Made by a program: the position numbers and the translations under genes
From: Alphaproteobacteria bacterium
Lineage (GTDB): Bacteria; Pseudomonadota; Alphaproteobacteria; CACIAM-22H2
Length of the DNA: 12,102 nucleotides
Assembly: GCA_016869915.1 (NCBI GenBank)
Contig: VGDA01000061.1
Span: forward strand, 1 to 12,102
Direction: 5' to 3'
Part shown: one piece after another, positions 1-5,495 of the stretch
How the letters are laid out: the number at the start of each line of letters is the position of its first letter
Position numbering within the stretch: position 1 is the stretch's first letter
The notes under the pieces: model-generated
The model's database searches: none
Told to the model about the DNA's origin: nothing
Seen by the model: only the letters and a program-made list of their open reading frames with translations

Positions 1-319
1 GCAGGTGGTTGCGCACCGCGCGCAGCGGCGTGCGCGACAGCAGTATGTTGCCGAACTGCCGGCGGCGCATCGTGACCCGGCCGCCGGCGTCGACGACGCT
101 GGCGTCGATGTCCATGCCGGGGCCGTAGCTCCAGTGGTGCGTGGGCAGCAGGGCGGCGAGCGCGGCCGCCTGGTCGACCATGCCGGTGCGCGCGGCGAAG
201 CGCTCGACCTCCTGCAGCGCGATCACGTCGGCATGCGCGACCGCCGCGGCGACGCGCGCCAGGTCCACGCGCCCGTCGCGCCCCGTGCCGTACTGGATGT
301 TGTAGCTCGCGAAGATCAT
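1..319 (-). CDS. Endonuclease/exonuclease/phosphatase-family protein, N-terminal part (runs off the left edge)
   Basis: The reverse strand encodes 106 residues before the window ends, so the C-terminal part with most of the active site is missing. The start opens with MIFASYNIQYG. Asn7 in 'SYNIQYG' and Glu37 in 'ALQEVE' match the first metal and phosphate-binding motifs of the EEP superfamily (exonuclease III, DNase I, Mg-dependent phosphodiesterases), and 'FGNILLSRTPL' (residues 89-99) matches its conserved GNxxLSR strand. EEP enzymes cleave phosphodiester or phosphomonoester bonds in nucleic acids, phospholipids or inositol phosphates; which applies here cannot be told. I chose the ATG at 317-319 because a purine-rich GGGGGAAGG lies just upstream on the minus strand and the fold motif starts at once. 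There is no signal peptide, so it is probably cytoplasmic. It is divergent from SDR 1 and may not belong to the catabolic locus. Confidence 0.85.
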   Translation of the reverse strand, partial: MIFASYNIQYGTGRDGRVDLARVAAAVAHADVIALQEVERFAARTGMVDQAAALAALLPTHHWSYGPGMDIDASVVDAGGRVTMRRRQFGNILLSRTPLRAVRNHL

Positions 320-352
320 CGCCTTCCCCCGTCCCTGCCATGGCGTGCGCCG

Positions 353-367
353 GCCCGATTGCTATCG
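353..367 (-). promoter_or_regulatory. Repeated 15-bp element, copy 1 (candidate operator)
   Basis: The minus strand reads CGATAGCAATCGGGC, identical over all 15 bases to plus-strand positions 4464-4478. It contains the short inverted repeat CGAT-AGCA-ATCG. It lies in the 138-bp divergent region between the EEP gene and SDR 1, pointing towards the EEP start 33 bases away. A partial copy, CGATAGCA on the minus strand, lies at 416-423. The word is AT-richer than its surroundings, and both full copies are intergenic, which argues for a regulator-binding site. The function is inferred. Confidence 0.45.
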
Positions 368-392
368 CAGGTCGCGCGCCGCTCCCAGCCCC

Positions 393-421
393 TTGGCACG
401 CGCGGCGGCCGGCTCTGCTAT
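393..421 (+). promoter_or_regulatory. Possible sigma70-like promoter for SDR 1
   Basis: TTGGCA at 393-398 is separated by 17 bases from TGCTAT at 416-421. The -35 matches five of six consensus bases and the -10 matches three. This would place the transcript start near 428, about 30 bases before the ATG at 458. The -10 overlaps the partial copy of the repeated CGATAGCA element, so a bound regulator could block it. The rest of the 320-457 region shows only the full 353-367 element and the two ribosome binding sites. Confidence 0.35.
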
Positions 422-457
422 CGTCGCGGCCATCGTGGACGACGAGGGGACCGGGGG

Positions 458-1249
458 ATGTCGGGCGAGGGACGCGTCGCGGTGGTGATCGGCGGCGCAA
501 GCGGGATCGGCGAGGCGACGGCGCGGCTGATGGCGGGGCGCGGCTGGCGCGTGGCGATCGCCGATCGCGACGCCGACGCGGCCGCGCGCGCGGCGGCGCC
601 GCTCGGCGCGCTCGCGCTCGACCTCGACATCGCGGACCGTGCGGCGGTCGAGGCGGCGTCGCGCGAGATCGAGGCGCGGGCCGGGCGCGTCCACGCGCTG
701 GTGGTGGCCGCGGCCGTGTTCCAGCCCGCGCTGCCGCCGGCCGAGCTGCCGATGGAGGCGTGGGACGAGGCGCTGCGCGTCAACCTGACCGGCACCTACC
801 TCGCAAACCGCGCCTTCGGCACGCGCATGGCCGCGACGGGAGAGGGCGGCAGCATCGTCAACATCGCCTCGATCGCGGCCATCGCGTCCATGCCGGTCCA
901 TGCCTATGGCACGACCAAGGCCGCCGTCGTCGCGCTGACGCGCAACCTCGCTGGCGAGTGGGGCAGGGCCGGCGTGCGCGTCAACGCGGTATCCCCGGGC
1001 TCGACCCTGGTGCCGCGCGTCGAGGAGCGGATCCGCTCGGGCCGATATGCCGGCGATCCCGGCGCCTTCACCGCGCTCGGGCGCATGGTGCGCCCGGGCG
1101 AGGTCGCGGAGACGATCGAGTTCCTTGCCTCCGACCGCGCCTCGGCGATCACCGGCGTGAACCTGGTCGTCGACGCGGGCTGGGACGTGGCCCAGACCTG
1201 GGCCCAGCATGGCGGCGTGCGCCAGGCGCCGCCGCGCGCTCAGCAATAG
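458..1249 (+). CDS. SDR-family oxidoreductase (SDR 1), atypical 'NNAG' motif
   Basis: This is a 263-residue classical short-chain dehydrogenase/reductase, slightly longer than the usual ~250. The Rossmann glycine motif is GGASGIG (residues 12-18). Asp36 at the end of beta-2 ('AIADRD') predicts NAD(H) rather than NADP(H). Asn109, Ser138, Tyr150 and Lys154 ('YGTTK') give a complete catalytic tetrad, and 'NAVSPGS' (176-182) is the usual post-catalytic motif. The structural NNAG motif after beta-4 is replaced by V-A-A-A (83-86), which is unusual. The C-terminus carries an extra tail after 'VDAGWD'. The ATG at 458 is preceded by a GGGGGA-type site and puts the glycine motif at the normal distance; upstream in-frame ATGs would overlap the divergent EEP gene. 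The reaction is probably NAD-linked oxidation of a secondary alcohol or diol; the substrate is unknown. It converges on, and overlaps by 10 bases, the next gene. Confidence 0.9.
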   Translation: MSGEGRVAVVIGGASGIGEATARLMAGRGWRVAIADRDADAAARAAAPLGALALDLDIADRAAVEAASREIEARAGRVHALVVAAAVFQPALPPAELPMEAWDEALRVNLTGTYLANRAFGTRMAATGEGGSIVNIASIAAIASMPVHAYGTTKAAVVALTRNLAGEWGRAGVRVNAVSPGSTLVPRVEERIRSGRYAGDPGAFTALGRMVRPGEVAETIEFLASDRASAITGVNLVVDAGWDVAQTWAQHGGVRQAPPRAQQ

Positions 1250-2070
1250 GCGCGGGCGAGCACCGCGCGGGTCGCCGCGACCAGCCGCGCGAGCCGCGCG
1301 GGCGCCGAATCGCGCCGCGCTTCCTCCTCCATCGGCACTTCCAGCGCGACCGGGATGCCGCGCGGCAGCGCGCGCAGCAGCGCGACGAGGTCGATCGCGC
1401 CCTCGCCGGGCGGCAGGCGGTCCTTCGTCGCCTCGTGCAGCAGGCCGTCGCGGCCCGCGGGGCGCGCGCCGCGCGCGTCGCAGAGCTGCACGTAGCGCAG
1501 CCGCGCCGGCGCGATCGCGGCGAGCTCGTCGATGCGCGAGCCGGAGCGGTGGAAATGCAGCGCATCGAGCGCGATGCCCAGCGCCTCGTGCCCGACGCGC
1601 CTGGCCAGCGCGGCCGCGTCGGCGAGGCTGGCGACCGTCATCCACGGCACGAACTCCACGTCGACCGTGAGGCCGCGCGCCGCGGCGCGCGCGCAGAGCG
1701 CCGCGACGTTGTCCGCGGCGCGGCCGGCATCCGGGTCGTCGACCGTCGCCATGACATGGCGCGCGCCCATCGCCGCCGCGGCGTCGAGCAGGGGCTCGAA
1801 GGCGGCGACCGCGGTCGCCGGGACGATGCGCGCGCCGCTGGCGTCGAGCGCGCAGACGCCGCGCGCGGCCATCGCGCGCATCGTCTCGCGGCGCAGCGCC
1901 GGGTCGGCGAGCAGCGGCGCCTCGCCGCCGCCCGGCTGCCCGTGCAGGAGGCGCAGCCCGACATGGGCGAAGCCCGCGTCGGCCGCCGCGTGGACCGCAG
2001 CGTCGGGCGCGAGCTCGGGGACCGTGTGGTAGGAGAGCGAGAGCGCGACGGCCTCGGCCGCCGCGTTCAT
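1240..2070 (-). CDS. Sugar phosphate isomerase/epimerase-like TIM barrel protein
   Basis: The 276-residue protein matches the xylose isomerase-like TIM barrel (AP endonuclease family 2) fold by its metal-site pattern. Candidate ligands are Glu139 ('VEFVPW'), Asp169 with His172 ('ALDALHFH'), Gln195 ('RYVQLCD') and Glu244 ('ALEVP'), spaced as in IolE, IolI and hydroxypyruvate isomerase relatives. Early strands carry 'ALSLSYHTVPEL' and 'HVGLRLL'. Such enzymes isomerise, epimerise or dehydrate hydroxy-carbonyl compounds using a divalent metal; the real substrate here may not be a sugar. The start ATG (2068-2070) overlaps the stop of the upstream amidohydrolase as ATGA, indicating translational coupling as the last gene of the 4421-1240 operon. 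It is cytoplasmic, with no signal peptide. The 3' end runs 10 bases into the convergent SDR 1 gene. Family assignment is solid; the function is open. Confidence 0.87.
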   Translation of the reverse strand: MNAAAEAVALSLSYHTVPELAPDAAVHAAADAGFAHVGLRLLHGQPGGGEAPLLADPALRRETMRAMAARGVCALDASGARIVPATAVAAFEPLLDAAAAMGARHVMATVDDPDAGRAADNVAALCARAAARGLTVDVEFVPWMTVASLADAAALARRVGHEALGIALDALHFHRSGSRIDELAAIAPARLRYVQLCDARGARPAGRDGLLHEATKDRLPPGEGAIDLVALLRALPRGIPVALEVPMEEEARRDSAPARLARLVAATRAVLARAYC

Positions 2071-3077
2071 CGCGCGGCCGCCGTCTTGCGCAGCAGCCGG
2101 CGAGCGTTGTCGGCGAGGCGCGGGTCGACCGGCCCGTGGTCGCCGGCGTCGCCCTGGTCCCAGCCGGCGAAGTTCGTGCCGAAGGTCAGGCGCTCGGTGC
2201 CCACGATCGACTGCAGCAGCGCCAGCGCGCGCGGGTCGCCCAGGTGCGTGTCGAACCAGATCCGCGACAGCCGCTCCTCGAAGGCGCCGTCCTTCCGGTG
2301 CTCGGCCATCGCCCAGGGGCGCTTGCGCCCGGCCTGCGCGAGGCGGCCGACCATCACCGGCGTCGAGCCGCCGCCATGGCTGATCCACACGTCGAGCCTC
2401 GGGTGCCGGTCGAGCACGCCGCCGAAGATCAGCGTCGAGACCGCGATCGCCTCCTGCGCGCCGAAGCCCACGATGATGTCGAGGTCGAAGCGCTTGAGGG
2501 CGGGATCGCCCGGCGGCCCGTCGATGCCCGCGGGCGCGGGGTGGATGAAGAGCGGCACGTCAAGCTTCACGAAGCTCTCGTAGAACGGGTCGAAGGCCGG
2601 GCTGTGCAGCGGGTCCCTGAACTCCGTGCCGATCGCGGCGCCCCAGAGCCCGAGCTCCTCGACCGCGCGGTGCAGCTCGTCGCGCGCCGCGGAGGGATCC
2701 TGCATCGGCAGCGCCGCGAGCCCGCCCAGCCGCCCCGGGTAGGCCTTCACGAGCTCCGCCATCGCGTCGTTGTGGCGCCGGCAGAAGGGCAGGGCCTCGG
2801 CGAGGTCGATGTGGTGGAAGTAGGTGAGGGGGCTCGGCGACAGGACCTGGAAGTCGATATGCGCCTCGTCCATCTTCGCGAGGCGCAGCTCCGGATCGGT
2901 GAAGGGGCTGCCCGTGTGCTTGACGCCCACCAGCCTGTAGTTGCCGACGCGGTACCAGGGCTTCCCGGCCTCGTCGACGCCGAATTCGGGCCCGTGCCGC
3001 CCCGCCGCGCCATTGGTCGCCTGCAGGCGCACATGGGCGTGCAGGTCGATGAGCTTCGCCTCGCCGATGCCGGCCAT
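2067..3077 (-). CDS. Amidohydrolase-2 family metal-dependent hydrolase/decarboxylase (ACMSD-like)
   Basis: The 336-residue protein is in the amidohydrolase-related family that includes ACMSD, gamma-resorcylate decarboxylase and related C-C hydrolases. Metal ligands visible are His13 and His15 ('LIDLHAH'), His179 ('LFIHPAP') and His234 ('VWISHGGG'). The usual C-terminal Asp of the GxD motif is replaced: the segment reads 'FGTNFAGWDQGD', with Asn302 at the expected position and Asp307 five residues on. Known relatives use Zn or Mn to decarboxylate or hydrolyse carboxylated aromatic or enol substrates; decarboxylation of a carboxylic intermediate is plausible but inferred. The start at 3077 has AGGGAGGA just upstream and begins six residues before the first strand. 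It lies 25 bases after the cupin gene and shares ATGA with the downstream TIM barrel gene, so it sits mid-operon. Confidence 0.9.
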   Translation of the reverse strand: MAGIGEAKLIDLHAHVRLQATNGAAGRHGPEFGVDEAGKPWYRVGNYRLVGVKHTGSPFTDPELRLAKMDEAHIDFQVLSPSPLTYFHHIDLAEALPFCRRHNDAMAELVKAYPGRLGGLAALPMQDPSAARDELHRAVEELGLWGAAIGTEFRDPLHSPAFDPFYESFVKLDVPLFIHPAPAGIDGPPGDPALKRFDLDIIVGFGAQEAIAVSTLIFGGVLDRHPRLDVWISHGGGSTPVMVGRLAQAGRKRPWAMAEHRKDGAFEERLSRIWFDTHLGDPRALALLQSIVGTERLTFGTNFAGWDQGDAGDHGPVDPRLADNARRLLRKTAAAR

Positions 3078-3102
3078 GCGCGTCCTCCCTCTTGCGGTGC
3101 GG

Positions 3103-3660
3103 TCAGCGCGCGTTGCGCTGCCGGCGGATCTCGTAGGTCCCGTCCTCGGGACGATAGTAGTGGCGCTCGGCCTTGTACGGGCCGTTGACCACCGTGATGC
3201 CCCAGGTGCCGTCCTCGAGCGCGACGAACCCATGGATGTCGCGCGGCGGCGCAACGATCGCGAAGTCGCCGGGCGCGAGCACGCGGTCGTCGATCGCGCG
3301 CAGCTCCGCATGCCCCGGGCGCGCGCCGTCGTCGGCGCGCTCGTAGACGACGTGGCGCATGCGGCCTCGCCAGACCGAGACCGTCTCCCAGGTGCCGTGG
3401 TCGTGGGGCGGGATGGGCCGGCCCTTCGGCACCTCGTAGAGCAGGATGGAGAGCTCGCCGTCGAAGTAGAGGTAGCGCGAGACCGCGACGTTGTTGCCCT
3501 CGCGCGGCGCGCCGAGCTCGAAGAGGTCGTCGCGGCGCATGAGCTCGCCCAGCGCGCGCTCCATCGCCGCGCCAAGCGCCGGGACGTCGCCGCGATGCGC
3601 CTCGATCGCGTCGGCGATCCTGCGCGCGCAGTCGCGCGCCGAGATGGCGGTGGCGCTCAT
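3103..3660 (-). CDS. Cupin metalloenzyme, cysteine-dioxygenase-like (COG5553-type)
   Basis: The 185-residue protein is a single-domain double-stranded beta-helix protein. The first cupin motif is 'PPHDHGTWETVSVWRG' (84-99), with His86, His88 and Glu92 as candidate ligands. The second motif supplies His143 ('PPRDIHGF'). The early region 'NNVAVSRYLYFDGEL' and the late 'VNGPYKAERHYYRPEDG' resemble the predicted metal-dependent enzymes related to cysteine and 3-mercaptopropionate dioxygenases. A His86/His88/His143 triad would bind Fe(II) and activate O2, possibly on a thiol, but members of this group are poorly characterised and a non-oxygenase role is possible. The start ATG (3658-3660) overlaps the SDR 2 stop as ATGA, so the two are translationally coupled; the amidohydrolase follows 25 bases later. 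It is cytoplasmic. Family assignment is good; the reaction is uncertain. Confidence 0.82.
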   Translation of the reverse strand: MSATAISARDCARRIADAIEAHRGDVPALGAAMERALGELMRRDDLFELGAPREGNNVAVSRYLYFDGELSILLYEVPKGRPIPPHDHGTWETVSVWRGRMRHVVYERADDGARPGHAELRAIDDRVLAPGDFAIVAPPRDIHGFVALEDGTWGITVVNGPYKAERHYYRPEDGTYEIRRQRNAR

Positions 3661-4421
3661 CGTCCGTCCCTCCGTTCCGGGGCCTTGCGCGGCAGGTGGT
3701 CCTTGAGGCTGAACGACACGCCACCATCGACCAGCATGTGCTGGCCGGTGACGTAGCGCGCGCCGTCGGAGAGCAGGAAGGCGACGACCGAGGCGACGTC
3801 GCCGGCCTCGCCGAGCGATCGCAGCGGCACCGCGGCGCTGCGCGCCGCGCGCGCGGCCGGGTCGGCGTAGATCGGCGCCGACATGCCCGCGTCGATGAAG
3901 CCCGGGCCGACCGCGTTGACGCGCACGCCGCGCGGCCCGAGCGCGAGCGCGAGGTGCTGCGTGAGCAGCGCGACGCCCGCCTTCGAGGCCGGGTAGGCGC
4001 CGGCGTCCGGGCTCGGCGCCACCGCGTTCAGCGACGTGATGTTGACGATCGCGCCCGAGCCGCGCGCGGCCATGCGCCTGCCGGCGGCGCGCGCGACGAC
4101 GAAGGTGCCCACGAGGTTGACGTCGAGCACCTCGCGGAAATCCTCGATGCGGTGCTCGAGGAGCGGCCCGAAGCGCACGATGCCCGCGTTGTTGACGACC
4201 CCGTCCGGCGCCTCGCCGAGCGCGTCGAGCACGGCCTCGACCGCCGCCTCGTCGCGCACGTCGACGCCGAAGGCGCGCGCGCGCGGCAGCGTGCGCGCGA
4301 CGGCCTCCGCCGCCGCGCCGTCGCGGTCCGCGACCGCGAGGGTCCAGCCCTCGCGCGCGAGATGCCGCGCGATCGCCTCGCCGAGGCCGCCGCCCGCGCC
4401 GGTGACAAGCGCCAGCATCAT
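3657..4421 (-). CDS. SDR-family oxidoreductase (SDR 2), first gene of the four-gene operon
   Basis: This is a 254-residue classical SDR with every hallmark: TGAGGGLG (7-14), Asp32 after beta-2 (NAD preference), NNAG (77-80), Asn102, Ser130, Tyr143 and Lys147 ('YPASK'), 'NAVGPGF' (169-175) and the terminal 'VTGQHMLVDGG'. It resembles 3-oxoacyl-ACP-reductase or glucose-dehydrogenase-type SDRs, names that carry no substrate information. A short basic tail ('KDHLPRKAPERRDGR') follows the core. Two adjacent ATGs (4416-4418, 4419-4421) could start it; a GGGGAAGGGG tract upstream on the minus strand is consistent with either, and the first is given. The gene is divergent from the TauD-like gene across 136 bases containing the palindrome at 4459-4478. 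Its stop overlaps the cupin start, so both products are probably made in step. Confidence 0.93.
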   Translation of the reverse strand: MMLALVTGAGGGLGEAIARHLAREGWTLAVADRDGAAAEAVARTLPRARAFGVDVRDEAAVEAVLDALGEAPDGVVNNAGIVRFGPLLEHRIEDFREVLDVNLVGTFVVARAAGRRMAARGSGAIVNITSLNAVAPSPDAGAYPASKAGVALLTQHLALALGPRGVRVNAVGPGFIDAGMSAPIYADPAARAARSAAVPLRSLGEAGDVASVVAFLLSDGARYVTGQHMLVDGGVSFSLKDHLPRKAPERRDGR

Positions 4422-4441
4422 GGGTCCCCTTCCCCGGTTCC

Positions 4442-4470
4442 TTGACACACCGAACCTTCTATCCGATAGC
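4442..4470 (+). promoter_or_regulatory. Likely sigma70 promoter for the TauD-TAXI-TRAP operon
   Basis: A perfect TTGACA (4442-4447) is followed after 17 bases by GATAGC (4465-4470), which matches three of six -10 bases. The transcript start would fall near 4477, leaving about 80 untranslated bases before the ATG at 4558. The -10 lies inside the repeated palindromic element, as expected of a repressor-controlled promoter. The remainder of the leader (about 4480-4557) is GC-rich with no clear structure or riboswitch. Confidence 0.55.
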
Positions 4471-4478
4471 AATCGGGC
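4459..4478 (+). promoter_or_regulatory. Palindromic candidate operator containing repeated 15-bp element, copy 2
   Basis: Two overlapping inverted repeats are visible: CTATC-C-GATAG (4459-4469) and CCGAT-AGCA-ATCGG (4463-4476). Bases 4464-4478 (CGATAGCAATCGGGC) are identical to the minus strand at 353-367. The element covers the -10 of the plus-strand promoter and lies about 40-60 bases upstream of SDR 2, so one protein bound here could control both divergent operons. I cannot name the regulator family; palindromes with a single central base occur among GntR/FadR-type sites, but that is only a suggestion. Confidence 0.5.
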
Positions 4479-4557
4479 GGTGAACATCTCGTCGTCGCGG
4501 GGCAGTCCCACGCGCGACGCGGCGCGGCGCCCGGGGGCGCAAGGGGTAACCAGGACG

Positions 4558-5409
4558 ATGACAGCGGCTCCGGCCTTCGTGCCACTGCCAGGCGGGTTCG
4601 GCGCGGAATGCGCCGGCTTCGACCTGTCGCGCCCGCTGGACGACGCGGCGCGCACCGCGATCCTCGCCGCGTTCCTGCGCCATCGCCTCGTCGTGTTCCG
4701 CGGCCAGTCGCTCTCCGCCGACGCGATGCGCGGCTTCGCGGCGAATTTCGGCGAGGTGGAGGGCAACATCTTCCGCAAGCCCGACGGCTCGACGCTCGAG
4801 GACGTGCACGTCATCTCGAACCTGGGCACGGACGGGCTTCCGGACGAGGATTCCTACATCAAATCCAACTACAACTGGCACACCGACAAGTCCTACCTGC
4901 CGGTGCCGGCGCTGATGACGCTGCTGCAGGCGATCGAGCTCCCGCCCTCGGGCGGCGACACCGAGTTCGCCGACATGACGCGCGCCCACGCGGCGCTGCC
5001 CGAGGCGACGCGTCGGCGCATCGCGGGGCTGAAGGCGGTCCACAGCTTCGAGTACATGCGCGCCAGCACGAACGACCGCCCCCTCACGCCCGCCGAGCGC
5101 GCGGCGACGCCGCCGGTGCTCCACCCGCTCGTGCGCACGCATCCGGAGACCGGGGAGAAGAGCCTCTATCTCGGCATGTACTGCTCGCATGTCGACGGCA
5201 TGGACGAGGCCGAGGGGCGCGAGCTCATCCGCGCCCTGCAGGCCCACGCGACCTCCGCCCCTTTCGTCCATGCGCATGTCTGGCGCCCCGGAGACCTGGT
5301 CTTCTGGGACAATCGCTGCCTGCTGCACCGCGCGACGCGGGGCTACGACGCCAGCCGCCATCGCCGCGTGCTGCAGCGCGCCGTCGTCAAGGGCACGGCG
5401 CCGCGCTGA
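4558..5409 (+). CDS. TauD/TfdA-family 2-oxoglutarate- and Fe(II)-dependent dioxygenase
   Basis: The 283-residue protein has the usual length of TauD/TfdA enzymes. The facial triad is visible as His108 and Asp110 ('NWHTDKSY') and His257 ('LLHRATRGYD'). The arginine-rich 'RHRRVLQR' (267-274) supplies the arginine that holds the 2-oxoglutarate carboxylate. 'VVFRGQSLS' near the N-terminus and 'WRPGDLVFWDN' before the distal His are further family signatures. Such enzymes couple 2-oxoglutarate decarboxylation to hydroxylation, often releasing a side group (sulfite from taurine, glyoxylate from 2,4-D). The substrate here is unknown, but the transporter immediately downstream suggests an imported organic anion. 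The ATG at 4558 was chosen because upstream in-frame codons run back across the divergent SDR 2 gene; an AAGGGG at 4541-4546 and AGGA at 4552-4555 precede it. It is cytoplasmic and the first gene of the rightward operon. Confidence 0.92.
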   Translation: MTAAPAFVPLPGGFGAECAGFDLSRPLDDAARTAILAAFLRHRLVVFRGQSLSADAMRGFAANFGEVEGNIFRKPDGSTLEDVHVISNLGTDGLPDEDSYIKSNYNWHTDKSYLPVPALMTLLQAIELPPSGGDTEFADMTRAHAALPEATRRRIAGLKAVHSFEYMRASTNDRPLTPAERAATPPVLHPLVRTHPETGEKSLYLGMYCSHVDGMDEAEGRELIRALQAHATSAPFVHAHVWRPGDLVFWDNRCLLHRATRGYDASRHRRVLQRAVVKGTAPR

Positions 5410-5424
5410 TTCGCTTTGACGCGG

Positions 5425-5438
5425 GCCGCTTTGGCGGC
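5425..5438 (+). other. Small stem-loop between the dioxygenase and TAXI genes
   Basis: GCCGC-TTTG-GCGGC forms a five-pair GC stem with a four-base loop, 15 bases after the dioxygenase stop. No T-run follows, so it is not a convincing intrinsic terminator. It could slow decay or tune readthrough into the transporter genes, which need different amounts of product. A weak TTGACG at 5416-5421 lies beside it, without a good -10. Confidence 0.3.
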
Positions 5439-5450
5439 AACATCCCTGCC

Positions 5451-5495
5451 ATGAACGGCCTGTCGACGGGCCTCGAACCGGAGGAAATCGCATGA
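5451..5495 (+). CDS. Possible 14-codon leader peptide upstream of the TAXI gene
   Basis: An ATG at 5451 opens a 14-codon frame (MNGLSTGLEPEEIA) whose TGA overlaps the TAXI gene's ATG as ATGA. The arrangement would allow translational coupling. However, no clear ribosome binding site precedes it, the peptide has no run of a regulatory amino acid, and a frame this short can arise by chance. It also spans the GGAGGAA site of the TAXI gene. It is listed as a low-confidence possibility only. Confidence 0.15.
   Translation: MNGLSTGLEPEEIA

Noticed and set aside
393..412. TTGGCACG as a possible sigma54 -24 element before SDR 1
   Set aside because: The required TTGC at the -12 spacing is absent (GC-rich sequence there instead); a sigma70-type reading fits better.
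340..2583. A 747-codon open frame on the plus strand
   Set aside because: It is an Arg/Gly/Ala-rich shadow crossing SDR 1, the TIM barrel gene and the amidohydrolase gene in other frames; it matches no family.
5425..5438. Stem-loop as an intrinsic terminator after the dioxygenase gene
   Set aside because: No T-run follows and the stem is only five pairs; the downstream transporter genes appear to be in the same operon.
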